NCBI RefSeq assembly: GCF_002995785.1
Contig: NZ_PVXO01000047.1
Location: 62,001-126,000 of the forward strand
Source of the DNA: Clostridium liquoris
GTDB taxonomy: Bacteria; Bacillota; Clostridia; Clostridiales; Clostridiaceae
Length of the DNA: 64,000 bases
Direction of reading: 5' to 3'
Shown: positions 34,660 through 43,821 of the stretch, piece after piece
How positions within the stretch are numbered: position 1 is the stretch's first letter
How the letters are laid out: every line of letters begins with the position of its first letter
Notes under the pieces: model-generated
The model's database searches: none
What the model saw: the letters and a program-made list of their open reading frames with translations, nothing else
What the model was told of the DNA's origin: nothing
Program-made: the position numbers and the translations under genes

Positions 34660-37323
34660 TTATTTATTTCTAGCCCTAATAAAGATCTTAGCTATTTCAT
34701 TAACTACTAAAGGTACAATAGATAATATACCTACTAAAAACCAATCTCTTGGTAAAAGATCAAATACTTCGAATACATTTCTAAAGAATGGTACTGTTAT
34801 TACTACGTCCTGTAGGAATATACCTATTAATATAGAGCCTATTAGATATTTATTAGTAAATACCCCTACTTGGAATATGGATTTGCTTGGATGTCTTAAG
34901 TTAAGTGCATGGAATAATTGTGATACACTTAATACTACAAAAGCCATAGTCTGAGCATGAGTTACTGCTGCCTCTGGTATATCTTTAGGAACTAACGGAA
35001 ATAAAGTAGTGCTTCCTGTATAAACTTTTATTCCTACTACAAAAGCAACTAAGGTTAAGAATCCAATAAGTAAACCATTTAGTATCAAAAATGCTCCTGT
35101 ACCGCCTGCAAATAAACTAGCATTAGGATCTCTTGGTTTTTCCTTCATAACATCTGGATCTCCTGGATCAGCACCTAATGATAGAGCTGGTAAACTATCA
35201 GTAATTAAGTTAACCCAAAGCAAATGTACTGGTTTCAATGGTGAAGGCCATCCAAAAAGTATAGCAAAGAAAAGTGACAATATTTCACCTATATTACAAG
35301 ATAATAAGAATACTATAGATTTTTTTATGTTATTAAAAACATTTCTTCCTTCTTTAATAGCTGAAACAATGGTTGAGAAATTATCATCTGTTAAAATCAT
35401 ATCAGAAGCACCTTTGGCTACATCAGTGCCTGTGACACCCATAGCTACACCTATGTCGGCCATCTTTAATGAAGGAGCATCATTTACGCCATCTCCTGTC
35501 ATGGATACTATGTTTCCATTAGCTTTGAAGGCTTTAACTATTCTAACCTTATGTTCTGGTGATACTCTAGCAAATACTCTTAGATTATCTACCTTTTTAG
35601 CTAACTCTTCATCACTTATCTTATCTATTTCTGCTCCAAATACTGCTTGCGATTCTTCCTCTGCAATGCCCAATTCTTTAGCTATGGCAAAGGCAGTATT
35701 CTTATGATCTCCTGTAATCATTATAGTCTTTATGCCAGATTTTTTACATTCAGCAATGGAATCCTTAACTTCTTCTCTTGGTGGATCAATCATTCCTACC
35801 AATCCTATGAATACTAAGTCTTTTTCTAAAGAATCTATTTCTATATCTTTGGATTCTGTAGTTTTAAATGCTGCTCCTAAAACCCTTAGAGCATCATTAG
35901 ACATAGCAATAGAAGCCTTAGTAATATTCTCCTTAATTTCTTCCGTTATTGGAACTATTTCTCCATTTATATAAGCTTTATTGCATAGCTTTATTAAATT
36001 GTCCGTAGCTCCTTTTGTCATTACATAGTATTTATCATCATATTCATTTACTGTAGTCATAAGTTTTCTATCAGATTCAAAAGGTATTTCATTAACTCTT
36101 GTACGTTTTTTATCCAAATCTGCTTTTATTAAGTTATATTTAAACCCAGCTTCAAGCAATGCTATTTCTGTAGGGTCTCCTGTCTTAGAATCTTCAGAAT
36201 AAGTTGCATCATTGCATAGTACTAAGTTTTCTAATAATAACCTATGAATTGGATTATCTATTTTTAGTGTATTTATATTCCCTAGGTAATTGTCTGCATA
36301 GAATCTAGTTACAGTCATTTTATTTTGAGTAAGTGTTCCTGTTTTATCAGAACATATTACATTAACAGCACCTAAAGTTTCTACTGCTGGAAGCTTTCTT
36401 ACTATGGCATTTTTCTTTATCATCTTTTGTACGCCCATTGCAAGAACTATGGTAACTATTGCTGGCAACCCCTCAGGAATAGCAGCTACTGCTAAACTTA
36501 TTGCAGTTAAAAACATTTCAAATACATCTCTTTTTTGAATTATTGCAACTAAAAACATTACAGCACATATTCCTAAAGCAGCAATACCTAACATTTTGCC
36601 AAGTTCAGCTAACTTTTTTTGTAGAGGAGTTAGGTCTTCTTCTTGATTTTCTAGCATTTTTGCTATTTTACCTATTTCTGTATCCATTCCTGTAGATACG
36701 GCTACTCCTGAACCTCTTCCATATGTTGCAAGAGTGGACATGAATGCCATATTCTTCTGGTCACCTAAGGCTGTTCCATTACTATCTAAAATAAGTTCTG
36801 CATCTTTTTCTACTGGCACTGATTCTCCAGTTAGAGCAGATTCCTCAACTTTTAAATTAGCAGTTTCAATAAGTCTTATATCGCAAGGGACATATCTGCC
36901 TGCATCTAAAACTATTATATCCCCTGGCACTACATCCTCTGAAGGGATTTCTTTTAGCTCTCCATCCCTTTTTACTATGGCTTTAGGAGTTGCTAACTTT
37001 TTTAAAGCTTCTAAAGCCTTTTCTGCTTTTGATTCCTGTACCATTCCTATTACTGCATTTAAAACCACTACAAAGGCTATAATTACAGCATCAGCTGTTT
37101 CTCCAAGAATACCTGAAATTGCTGCAGCAACTAATAAAATATAGATAAGAGGATCATTTAATTGTTCAAAAAATAATCTAAGTTTTGATTTCCCCTTTTT
37201 TTCTGTTAATTCATTAGCGCCATATTTTTCCTTTCTTTTAGCTGCTTCTTCAGATGTAATACCATTTATAGTATCTACGGATAATTCCTTAATAACCTCT
37301 TCTTTGCTTTTATCAAACCACAT
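34660..37323 (-). CDS. P-type cation-transporting ATPase (calcium/manganese type)
   Basis: 887 residues, type IIA/IIB layout: N-terminal cation-ATPase domain, ten membrane helices, phosphorylation Asp D326 in SDKTGTLT, TGES actuator motif, KGA nucleotide site, GDGVND hinge, and ion-site PEGLPA in helix 4. By family this is a Ca2+ pump, but the leader contains a yybP-ykoY riboswitch, which senses Mn2+ and also precedes P-type ATPases such as YoaB of Lactococcus. A manganese (or Mn/Ca) exporter is therefore likely. GAGGTG precedes the ATG. Confidence 0.93.
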   Translation of the reverse strand: MWFDKSKEEVIKELSVDTINGITSEEAAKRKEKYGANELTEKKGKSKLRLFFEQLNDPLIYILLVAAAISGILGETADAVIIAFVVVLNAVIGMVQESKAEKALEALKKLATPKAIVKRDGELKEIPSEDVVPGDIIVLDAGRYVPCDIRLIETANLKVEESALTGESVPVEKDAELILDSNGTALGDQKNMAFMSTLATYGRGSGVAVSTGMDTEIGKIAKMLENQEEDLTPLQKKLAELGKMLGIAALGICAVMFLVAIIQKRDVFEMFLTAISLAVAAIPEGLPAIVTIVLAMGVQKMIKKNAIVRKLPAVETLGAVNVICSDKTGTLTQNKMTVTRFYADNYLGNINTLKIDNPIHRLLLENLVLCNDATYSEDSKTGDPTEIALLEAGFKYNLIKADLDKKRTRVNEIPFESDRKLMTTVNEYDDKYYVMTKGATDNLIKLCNKAYINGEIVPITEEIKENITKASIAMSNDALRVLGAAFKTTESKDIEIDSLEKDLVFIGLVGMIDPPREEVKDSIAECKKSGIKTIMITGDHKNTAFAIAKELGIAEEESQAVFGAEIDKISDEELAKKVDNLRVFARVSPEHKVRIVKAFKANGNIVSMTGDGVNDAPSLKMADIGVAMGVTGTDVAKGASDMILTDDNFSTIVSAIKEGRNVFNNIKKSIVFLLSCNIGEILSLFFAILFGWPSPLKPVHLLWVNLITDSLPALSLGADPGDPDVMKEKPRDPNASLFAGGTGAFLILNGLLIGFLTLVAFVVGIKVYTGSTTLFPLVPKDIPEAAVTHAQTMAFVVLSVSQLFHALNLRHPSKSIFQVGVFTNKYLIGSILIGIFLQDVVITVPFFRNVFEVFDLLPRDWFLVGILSIVPLVVNEIAKIFIRARNK

Positions 37324-37405
37324 AAAACTTCACCTCTTTTATATTATTTGTCATTATATTTAAATTATTAAACTCTTTTATAATCCTCTCCTTTCATATA
37401 TTTAA

Positions 37406-37447
37406 ATAAAAAAAGACCCTTGTCCTATAAAAATAGAACAAAGGTCT
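37406..37447 (-). terminator. Terminator of the manganese riboswitch
   Basis: Minus strand AGACCTTTGT / ACAAGGGTCT stem, loop of ~14, then a run of T. It overlaps the 3' end of the aptamer (GCAAGACC), as expected for a switch. Confidence 0.85.
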
Positions 37448-37535
37448 TGCAATCCCAATTACGAGTAACTATCCGGGCGTATATGCCGTCATGACGAATA
37501 GTTATAAACTTTTGCTACTCCCCTTCGTAAGATAA
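37440..37535 (-). ncRNA. yybP-ykoY (Mn2+) riboswitch
   Basis: Minus strand shows ACGAAGGGGAGTAGC at the 5' end, a central part with GTCATGACGGCATATACG and CCCGGAT, and ends TTGCAAGACC, matching the yybP-ykoY leader family, which binds Mn2+. It precedes the P-type ATPase and is followed by a terminator. Confidence 0.9.
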
Positions 37536-37564
37536 ATTATAGCATATACTCCACCTATATACAA
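37536..37564 (-). promoter_or_regulatory. Promoter of the manganese riboswitch transcript
   Basis: TTGTAT (37559-37564), 17-base spacer, TATAAT (37536-37541), immediately upstream of the aptamer on the minus strand. Confidence 0.65.
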
Positions 37565-37583
37565 TAACTTTTTATAGAAAAAA

Positions 37584-38105
37584 TTAATATAAAATTATTC
37601 CTAAAACTGCTGCTATAACTATCACCAATATAGGGTGAATTTTTTTGGAAAGCAAAGCTCCCATTATTATTATTCCAATAAATACGCTTTTAAAATCCTT
37701 ATAAGCTCCCTTAGCTAAGGATAAAAAGGCGGAAATAATAAGTCCTATTAAGGCTGGTCTCATTCCCATTAATGCTGCACCTAATGCTTTAGATTCTTTA
37801 AATTTTAATATATAATGGTTGGCTATGGATACCAATAAAAACGAAAAGCTTACAACCCCTAAAGTAGCAGCAAAGCTTCCCCAAAACCCTGCCACTTTAT
37901 AACCTACAAAGGTAGCAGAATTTATAGCTATAGGCCCTGGTGTCATCTGAGAAATTCCTATTATATCACTAAATTCCTGATAATTTATCCATGACTTATT
38001 ATTTACTATTTCCCTTTCTATTAATGGAAGCATAGCATAGCCTCCTCCAAAACTAAAAGCTCCTATCTTTAGAAAGATTAAAAATAATTGAATTAGAATC
38101 CCCAA
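37584..38105 (-). CDS. Chromate transporter family protein, second half
   Basis: 173 residues, one CHR domain (KIGAFSFGGGYAMLPLI, SQMTPGPIAINSATFVGYK) with about five membrane segments. In short-chain CHR systems two such proteins form the transporter. The start is a TTG directly after the TGA of the preceding gene, with GGTGGAG upstream; the two are translationally coupled. Chromate may not be the physiological substrate in an anaerobe. Confidence 0.88.
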   Translation of the reverse strand: MGILIQLFLIFLKIGAFSFGGGYAMLPLIEREIVNNKSWINYQEFSDIIGISQMTPGPIAINSATFVGYKVAGFWGSFAATLGVVSFSFLLVSIANHYILKFKESKALGAALMGMRPALIGLIISAFLSLAKGAYKDFKSVFIGIIIMGALLSKKIHPILVIVIAAVLGIILY

Positions 38106-38642
38106 TCACTCCACCTTCTTCCTGTAATAAAGATATCCATAAAGCCCAGCAATTAGAATTACTATAACAGGATGTATATTAAGAATACTTATAAGAAAAA
38201 CTGTAACTAAAATAATTATAATATTTATATAATTTTTTTCTACGGACTTTGAAAGACTGACCACAGCAATCAATATAAGCATTGGAACTGCTGCAGAAAT
38301 TCCCTTAAAGGCTAAATCCACATAATGATAATTTCTGAATTCCATAAAAAAGGCAGCTATTAAAAGTATTGTCATAAAAGAAGGCAGCACTGTACCCAAA
38401 AGTGCCATAATTGCGCCTATTACTCCTCCTATTTTATATCCTATAAAAATTGAAGTATTTACCGCTAGAGCTCCAGGAAAGGATTGAGATATTACCAATA
38501 TATCTAAAAAATCCTCCTTACTTATCCACTTCTTATTATCCACAACTTCCCCTTGAATAAGAGGAATCATGGCATAGCCTCCACCAAAAGTAAAAGCTCC
38601 TATCTTAAAAAAGCTCCAGAACATAGTTAAAAGCTTTTTCAT
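38106..38642 (-). CDS. Chromate transporter family protein, first half
   Basis: 178 residues, one CHR domain closely like its neighbour (KIGAFTFGGGYAMIPLI, SQSFPGALAVNTSIFIGYK). The pair is a split ChrA, presumably of opposite membrane orientation. ATG 38642 is used (GTG 38645 is possible) behind GGGGGTGG. A 17-base tandem duplication containing TATAAT lies in its upstream region. Confidence 0.88.
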   Translation of the reverse strand: MKKLLTMFWSFFKIGAFTFGGGYAMIPLIQGEVVDNKKWISKEDFLDILVISQSFPGALAVNTSIFIGYKIGGVIGAIMALLGTVLPSFMTILLIAAFFMEFRNYHYVDLAFKGISAAVPMLILIAVVSLSKSVEKNYINIIIILVTVFLISILNIHPVIVILIAGLYGYLYYRKKVE

Positions 38643-38687
38643 CACTCCACCCCCAAAATATTAGAGAATTATGATAATCATGCCAGC

Positions 38688-38721
38688 CATATATTTATTA
38701 TACACATATATTTATTATACA
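38688..38721 (-). repeat. Perfect 17-base tandem duplication in the chromate transporter promoter
   Basis: CATATATTTATTATACA occurs twice in a row (38688-38704, 38705-38721). On the minus strand each copy supplies a TATAAT -10 sequence. Confidence 0.75.
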
Positions 38722-38769
38722 TTAGATACATTACTTATAGAAAACTTCCTTTATTAGTGGCATTGATAA

Positions 38770-39564
38770 TTAACGTATTATAATATTTCCATTTATATCT
38801 GTTCTTAATATATTAGTATTTATTTTTTTTAATCTATTTAGTGTTTCATTCTCAGGACTTTCCCTTCCATTACAAGTTATTATAGACATTTTGGGATTCA
38901 CTATATTTAAAAATTCTTGGCTACAACTAGTATTTAAACCATGATGAGGCACTTTTAAAATATCACAATTATTTATTTCTTCTTTATACTTATTTCCAAT
39001 TTCCTCCTCCATTTTCTTTTCTATATCCGCAGCAAATAAATATTTTTTACCTTTAATTTTCCCTAATAATACTATAGAATTATTATTTTCTATATGCTCA
39101 TCATATTCATTTGGTACCATCCCTTTGAGGCTTAACTCCTTTTCCTCTATGATAAAATTCTTTTCTATATATTTAACTTCTATATGGCTTAAATATGCAT
39201 GCCTATATATGATATCTCTCATGGAATTAGGATAGATAGGTATATATAGCTTTTCAACTTTTTTATTACTAAGGACTTTCTCTAATCCACCATAATGATC
39301 ATCATGATAGTGAGTAAGTATTAAATAATTTATTGTTTTTACCCCTTCATTATCCAAATATTTAATAACCTTATCAGCTGTAGAATTAACTCCGGTATCT
39401 ATTAGTATATTAAAACTTTTCCCCTTAATTAGAATACAATCACTTTGTCCTGTATCTAAGAAATGTATTTCATACTTTTCCTTTGCATAAACCTTTAAAC
39501 TACATAGAATAATAGAAATTGCAATAACATAGCATATCTTCTTTAAGTATCTCAACTTTTTCAC
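38770..39564 (-). CDS. Secreted metallo-beta-lactamase-fold hydrolase (ComEC C-terminal-like)
   Basis: 264 residues. An N-terminal hydrophobic signal/anchor (ICYVIAISIILCSL) is followed by a metallo-beta-lactamase fold: HFLDTGQSDCIL, THYHDDHYGG (metal site), FAADIE and VPHHGLNTS. This arrangement resembles the nuclease-like domain of the DNA-uptake protein ComEC, but alone and exported. It may cut extracellular DNA or another phosphoester; unproven. The GTG at 39564 sits on its ribosome site; TTG at 39555 has better spacing. Confidence 0.82.
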   Translation of the reverse strand: MKKLRYLKKICYVIAISIILCSLKVYAKEKYEIHFLDTGQSDCILIKGKSFNILIDTGVNSTADKVIKYLDNEGVKTINYLILTHYHDDHYGGLEKVLSNKKVEKLYIPIYPNSMRDIIYRHAYLSHIEVKYIEKNFIIEEKELSLKGMVPNEYDEHIENNNSIVLLGKIKGKKYLFAADIEKKMEEEIGNKYKEEINNCDILKVPHHGLNTSCSQEFLNIVNPKMSIITCNGRESPENETLNRLKKINTNILRTDINGNIIIR

Positions 39565-39663
39565 CTTCTTTTGTTACATTTAATATTAGTATTTCTATTA
39601 CAATCTAATATATTTATTTATGGTTTAATTTCAAAGGAGTAAAATATTGGGTCAAAAAATAAT

Positions 39664-39693
39664 TTGAAGGAATCCTTTCTAGAATTCCTTCCT
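39664..39693 (-). terminator. Hairpin after the CvfB gene
   Basis: GAAGGAATTC / GGATTCCTTC stem; only a weak T-stretch follows on the minus strand. Confidence 0.5.
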
Positions 39694-39726
39694 TAAGAGT
39701 TTATATGCTATTTAGTCATTATTAGT

Positions 39727-40569
39727 TTACCTAATAAGCCTAGTTCCTTCATCGTCCTGCTTAATTAATCCTTTTTTCATAAGCCCGCCTAATGCTCTTT
39801 TAAAATAATTTTTGCTTTCATGAAATACTTCCCTTATTTCATCAGGTGAAGAGCTATCATTATAGGGCATAAAGCTATCATGCTCTTTTAAATATTTTAG
39901 TATGTCTTCCTGAAGCTTATCTCTTTCTTCCTTACCTGTTATTCTAGGAGTAAGGCCTAAAGTTCCATCCTCATATATTTTTTTAACCTTAAGTTTTAAT
40001 GTATCTCCCATATTAACATCCATAAAATATTCATTTTTTAACAATATACCTTTATACTTATCTTCCACAGCCACTGCTAAATTTTCACTTTTATAAAGTT
40101 CAACTATTCTGCCCTGTACTTCATCTCCAATTTTATAATCCTCAGCTATTTCTAAGTACTCATCTACATCTGGTGTAGCTGCAAGTCTATTTGTTTTATC
40201 TACATAAACATAAAATAAATATTCTTTTCCCTCTTCTAAATTATACTTTCTTTCTTTTAAAGGAACAAGCAAATCCCTTTCCAGTCCAAAATCCACAAAA
40301 CTACCTATTTTTGTGTTGTCTTTAACTTTAAGAAGAGCTACATCTCCTACCTTAGCCAAAGGTTCCTTCATGGTAGATATTAATCTATCCTGGGAATCTC
40401 TATATATGAATACCCTGACCTTTTGTCCTTCTTCTAATTCACCTTCCAGACAGCTGCCAAAAGGTAATAATATGTCATCTGTTGTATTCCCTGTTTCTGC
40501 ATCTAAAAAGTAGCCTGGAGCTCCCTTTCTAGCTACAGTTAATTCATTAAATTCTCCTATTTTTATCAC
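39727..40569 (-). CDS. cvfB: S1-domain RNA-binding protein, CvfB family
   Basis: 280 residues: three S1-like OB domains (start IGEFNELTV; LKVKDNTKIGSFVDFGLERDLLVP; GDEVQGRIVELYKSENLAV) and a C-terminal winged helix (SSSPDEIREVFHESKNYFKRALGGL). This is the architecture of CvfB (YitL), an RNA-binding protein tied to virulence-gene expression in staphylococci. GTG start behind GGAGGGAC. It lies 30 bases after the MFS gene and may be co-transcribed. Confidence 0.92.
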   Translation of the reverse strand: MIKIGEFNELTVARKGAPGYFLDAETGNTTDDILLPFGSCLEGELEEGQKVRVFIYRDSQDRLISTMKEPLAKVGDVALLKVKDNTKIGSFVDFGLERDLLVPLKERKYNLEEGKEYLFYVYVDKTNRLAATPDVDEYLEIAEDYKIGDEVQGRIVELYKSENLAVAVEDKYKGILLKNEYFMDVNMGDTLKLKVKKIYEDGTLGLTPRITGKEERDKLQEDILKYLKEHDSFMPYNDSSSPDEIREVFHESKNYFKRALGGLMKKGLIKQDDEGTRLIR

Positions 40570-40599
40570 AAATGTCCCTCCAAAATATTTTATACTAGT

Positions 40600-41784
40600 T
40601 TATTTTATTAGCAATTTTTTTATAAAACTAAATTTCAATAAAGATCTTTCTTCAATATAATTAAAATATATAATTATAAAAATTAATGCTGCTAAACTTA
40701 GAATCCCACAAATGGTAAAACTAAATTCTAAAGAAATATCCGCCGCCTTACCAATGGCTATATTAGCCGCTGATGCTATTACATCACTTATCATAGCATA
40801 CATAGAAAGCATAGTAGCTCTATCTGCTGTTTTAATAGATTTGTTTTGTATATCTAAGCTCAATGGCTGTACTAAAGCAAAGGCCCCTTCTATAACAGCT
40901 ATTAATATTATAGTAATTATAGCACTATTAGAATAAGCTAACCAAAATGAAGCTATTGTAATCATAAATAATAAAAAATTAAACACTATTCTATGTCCAA
41001 AATTCTTACTTAGCTTATATGATTTAGCGGATGCTAAACATATTATTTGCATAAAAGCTGTTAATAATCCAAAATACTTTAAGTCTATACCTACATTTAA
41101 ATATTTAGGTCCATTAAGAAATACACATATAGAATGAGTAGTTTCTCCTATTAAGGCAATGGCTATTATAAAAATAAAGATATTTTTATTTTGCGCTATA
41201 TTTTTAAAGCTGTTTTTTATACTGATGTCCTTTTTATCATACTCCACATCTTTAATAAAAAAGATTAATATAAAAGCTATGCCATAAGGAAATATAGTAA
41301 GTAGTACTGGAAAATCCAAACTTTTCTTTATCATAAAGGTAGATAAAAAAGATGCTGTGAAAAATCCTCCTGCACTAGCTGCACTATACAAACTGAAAGC
41401 CCTTTCTGATTCCTTTTCTCCCACAGATAAATATATTAAAGCCGAATCACATCCAGATATTCCTGATATGCTCATAGAAACCACAATGGACTCTAAAAGA
41501 AATCCATAAAAATCATAGCTTTTATAAAATACTATTTTTGATATAAAAAATAAAAAATATGATACTATAAGGGCTTTTTTATATCCAAATTTATCACTAA
41601 AATGTCCCCAAGGCACCTCTAAAAGAATCATAGATAAAGTAAATATAAATTGTAATAAAAATATCTGATATAAATTAAGTCCTCTATATTGTCTAAAAAT
41701 AGTAGCTATAGGCCCGTAAAAAACAAGGCCTTGCAAAAAAGCTGCAATGCACATTATATATAAATTTTTCTTATAATTATTCAA
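40600..41784 (-). CDS. MFS transporter
   Basis: 394 residues, about twelve membrane segments. The cytoplasmic loop after helix 2 reads GHFSDKFGYKKAL, the major-facilitator signature, and LLEVPWGHFSD is typical of the drug/H+ antiporter-like clostridial group. Substrate unknown. The start is TTG at 41784, 10 bases after GGAGG, and that region can be paired off by an upstream repeat (see 41785-41866). Confidence 0.85.
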   Translation of the reverse strand: MNNYKKNLYIMCIAAFLQGLVFYGPIATIFRQYRGLNLYQIFLLQFIFTLSMILLEVPWGHFSDKFGYKKALIVSYFLFFISKIVFYKSYDFYGFLLESIVVSMSISGISGCDSALIYLSVGEKESERAFSLYSAASAGGFFTASFLSTFMIKKSLDFPVLLTIFPYGIAFILIFFIKDVEYDKKDISIKNSFKNIAQNKNIFIFIIAIALIGETTHSICVFLNGPKYLNVGIDLKYFGLLTAFMQIICLASAKSYKLSKNFGHRIVFNFLLFMITIASFWLAYSNSAIITIILIAVIEGAFALVQPLSLDIQNKSIKTADRATMLSMYAMISDVIASAANIAIGKAADISLEFSFTICGILSLAALIFIIIYFNYIEERSLLKFSFIKKLLIK

Positions 41785-41866
41785 TTTGATACACCCTCCG
41801 ATTTTTATATATCACAAAAAGACCTTAATTAAAGGTCTTTTAAAAAACCACTTTTGGTGTATCAAA
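41785..41866 (-). promoter_or_regulatory. Structured leader of the MFS gene: outer 11-base helix around a terminator hairpin
   Basis: TTTGATACACC (41785-41795) and GGTGTATCAAA (41856-41866) are perfect complements. Between them a terminator-like hairpin AAAAGACCTT-TAATT-AAGGTCTTTT (41817-41841, minus strand) is followed by T. The downstream arm touches both the Shine-Dalgarno GGAGG and the TTG start. Confidence 0.6.
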
Positions 41867-41955
41867 TATCTACCATCATGCCTATCCTCATTTCATAATT
41901 ACTAATTTACATTAGTATAACATATTCTTCAAATATAATGCTACCAATATTTACA

Positions 41956-41993
41956 CAAGGGTTCTTAAATTTTCTAAAAATTCAAGAACCCCC
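41956..41993 (-). terminator. Hairpin downstream of the acyl-CoA dehydrogenase gene
   Basis: GGGTTCTT / AAGAACCC stem with an inner AT-rich helix; T-run poor. Confidence 0.5.
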
Positions 41994-42077
41994 ATCTTAT
42001 TATTTTTCTTATTTTATGATTATCCCCTTATATATTTGCAATGCCATATAGCTTATAAAGCTTAAATCAGATTTTAA

Positions 42078-43220
42078 TTATTTAAATAAATCTCCACTAA
42101 TAATTAATTTCTGAATTTCATTTGTTCCTTCGTAAATCTGAGTAATCTTAGCATCTCTAAACATTCTTTCAACTTGATATTCTCTCATGTATCCATATCC
42201 ACCAAGCATCTGAACTGCTTCAGTAGTTACATGCATAGCTGCATTTGTACAAGCAAGTTTTGCTTTAGCAGCTGAAACACTAAATGGTCTTCCTTCCTGT
42301 TTATCAATAGCTGCCTTGTAAAGAATATATTTAGCTTGTTCAATTTCAAGATCTAATTCAGCCATTTTGAATGCTAAATACTGATTCTTATATAATGGTT
42401 TTCCAAACTGAATCCTTTCTTTCAAGTGTTGTTTTGCTATATTGAAAGCACCTTCTGCTATTCCAAGTCCTTGAGCAGCAACTCCAATTCTTCCACCATC
42501 CAATGTACTAAAAGCCACCTTTAAGCCTATACCTTCTTTCCCTCCAATTAAGTTTTCAGCTGGAACTATGCAGTTTTCAAAGAAAATTTCTGAAACTTGA
42601 GCTGATCTGATACCACATTTATTTTCAATTTTTCCCACCTTAAATCCAGGGAAGGATTTTTCTACTATAAATGCTGATATTCCTTTAGGTCCTTTTTCTT
42701 TATCAGTTATGGCTACAACCATAAAAGTATCGGATAGAGGTCCATTTGTGGTGAAGCATTTTGAGCCATTCAGTATGTAATGGTCTCCTTCCTTTACAGC
42801 TACAGTTCTAATTCCACTTGCATCTGATCCTGCGTTTGGTTCAGTTAATCCAAATGAACCAAGTTTCTTACCAGTTAACAAGTCTGGCAGATATTTTTTC
42901 TTCTGTTCTTCTGTAGCAAAGGAATATATTGCCCCTGAACATAATGAAGTTACAACTGAATATGATATACCCATAGCTCCTGATATTTTTGAAATTTCTT
43001 CAACAGCTAATGCATAGGATAGATAGTCTCCACCTGATCCACCATATTCCTTTGGATAAGGGAGCCCTATTAAACCCATCTCTCCCATTTTCTTATAAGC
43101 ATCTAAAGGAAATTCTCCTCTTTCATCATAATCAACTACTATTGGTTTAAGCTCTTCTTCAGCAAAATTTCTTGTCATGTTCTGTATTAATTGTTGTTGT
43201 TCTGTTAATTTAAAATCCAT
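42078..43220 (-). CDS. Acyl-CoA dehydrogenase
   Basis: 380 residues, normal length. FAD enzyme: GLTEPNAGSDAS, FTTNGPLSD, the QMLGGYGYMREYQVERMFRD block, and the catalytic Glu E364 in IYEGTNEIQ. It interconverts saturated acyl-CoA and 2-enoyl-CoA; in fermenting clostridia it mostly reduces crotonyl- or acryloyl-CoA. No ETF genes adjoin it. Upstream on the same strand are two ammonia-lyase-like proteins whose product (an enoyl-CoA) would be its substrate. A terminator hairpin (43331-43372) separates them. Confidence 0.92.
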   Translation of the reverse strand: MDFKLTEQQQLIQNMTRNFAEEELKPIVVDYDERGEFPLDAYKKMGEMGLIGLPYPKEYGGSGGDYLSYALAVEEISKISGAMGISYSVVTSLCSGAIYSFATEEQKKKYLPDLLTGKKLGSFGLTEPNAGSDASGIRTVAVKEGDHYILNGSKCFTTNGPLSDTFMVVAITDKEKGPKGISAFIVEKSFPGFKVGKIENKCGIRSAQVSEIFFENCIVPAENLIGGKEGIGLKVAFSTLDGGRIGVAAQGLGIAEGAFNIAKQHLKERIQFGKPLYKNQYLAFKMAELDLEIEQAKYILYKAAIDKQEGRPFSVSAAKAKLACTNAAMHVTTEAVQMLGGYGYMREYQVERMFRDAKITQIYEGTNEIQKLIISGDLFK

Positions 43221-43330
43221 ATAAATTATCCCCCTTATTTAATAATTCAAGCTATTCACTTGATTATTTTTATATATTTTGCTTACTTTCCTTCCCATAC
43301 TATAATAGTGCTATAGGTATTAATATAAGA

Positions 43331-43372
43331 GGCTACCCCAATGGGATAACCTCTTTATAAGCCTGCTATTAT
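43331..43372 (-). terminator. Terminator after the ammonia-lyase-like pair
   Basis: Minus strand GAGGTTATCCC pairs with GGGGTAGCCTC around a 3-base loop, then TTATATT. Confidence 0.75.
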
Positions 43373-43773
43373 CTTGCAGGAACTTCATAAATTGAAAAAG
43401 TTTCTAATGTCATAACAGGCTTTTCCAATACATTAACTGCTGAATTCTGTTCTGGGATTCTTGCATTCTCAGCTATTTTAAATGATCTACATTGAATCTT
43501 TAATTTATTTCCACAAACACCTACTATTCTTCCATCTACTTCAATGAAGTCTCCTGCAAATGTAGGAGCTGTAAATCTAATATTTTCATATTTTTTACAT
43601 TCGCCTTCATTGCCAGCATACATTGCACATAAGTTAGTAGCTACATCGCCCATTAATTCTACTGTATATGAACCATTAACTAATTCTCCTGCATAATGAG
43701 CATGTCCTGATGACATACGAACACGTATCATAGCTTCATAATCCTTTTCTGGCTTTACAAATACATCTGCCAT
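43369..43773 (-). CDS. Hotdog-fold beta-aminoacyl-CoA ammonia-lyase-like protein (paralogue 2)
   Basis: 134 residues. The core matches its upstream neighbour: SSGHAHYAGELV, GDVATNLCAMYAGNEGE, FTAPTFAGDFIEVDGRIV. It resembles 3-aminobutyryl-CoA/beta-alanyl-CoA ammonia lyases, which remove ammonia to give an enoyl-CoA. It is more diverged (for instance VATNL where its neighbour has VGTEL), so it may be a second subunit or act on another beta-amino acid. GGGGGTGC before the ATG; 48 bases after the other lyase gene. Confidence 0.65.
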   Translation of the reverse strand: MADVFVKPEKDYEAMIRVRMSSGHAHYAGELVNGSYTVELMGDVATNLCAMYAGNEGECKKYENIRFTAPTFAGDFIEVDGRIVGVCGNKLKIQCRSFKIAENARIPEQNSAVNVLEKPVMTLETFSIYEVPAR

Positions 43774-43821
43774 TTAAAGCACCCCCATAATTTTAAAATT
43801 ATTTTAATTTAGGTCTAGTGA

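Noticed and set aside
36734-37144. 136-codon plus-strand frame inside the P-type ATPase gene
   Set aside because: Shadow of the real minus-strand gene; no ribosome site or plausible protein.
37440-37540. A tRNA-like or T-box leader upstream of the P-type ATPase
   Set aside because: No tRNA cloverleaf and no T-box AGGGTGGNACCGCG; the sequence fits yybP-ykoY instead.
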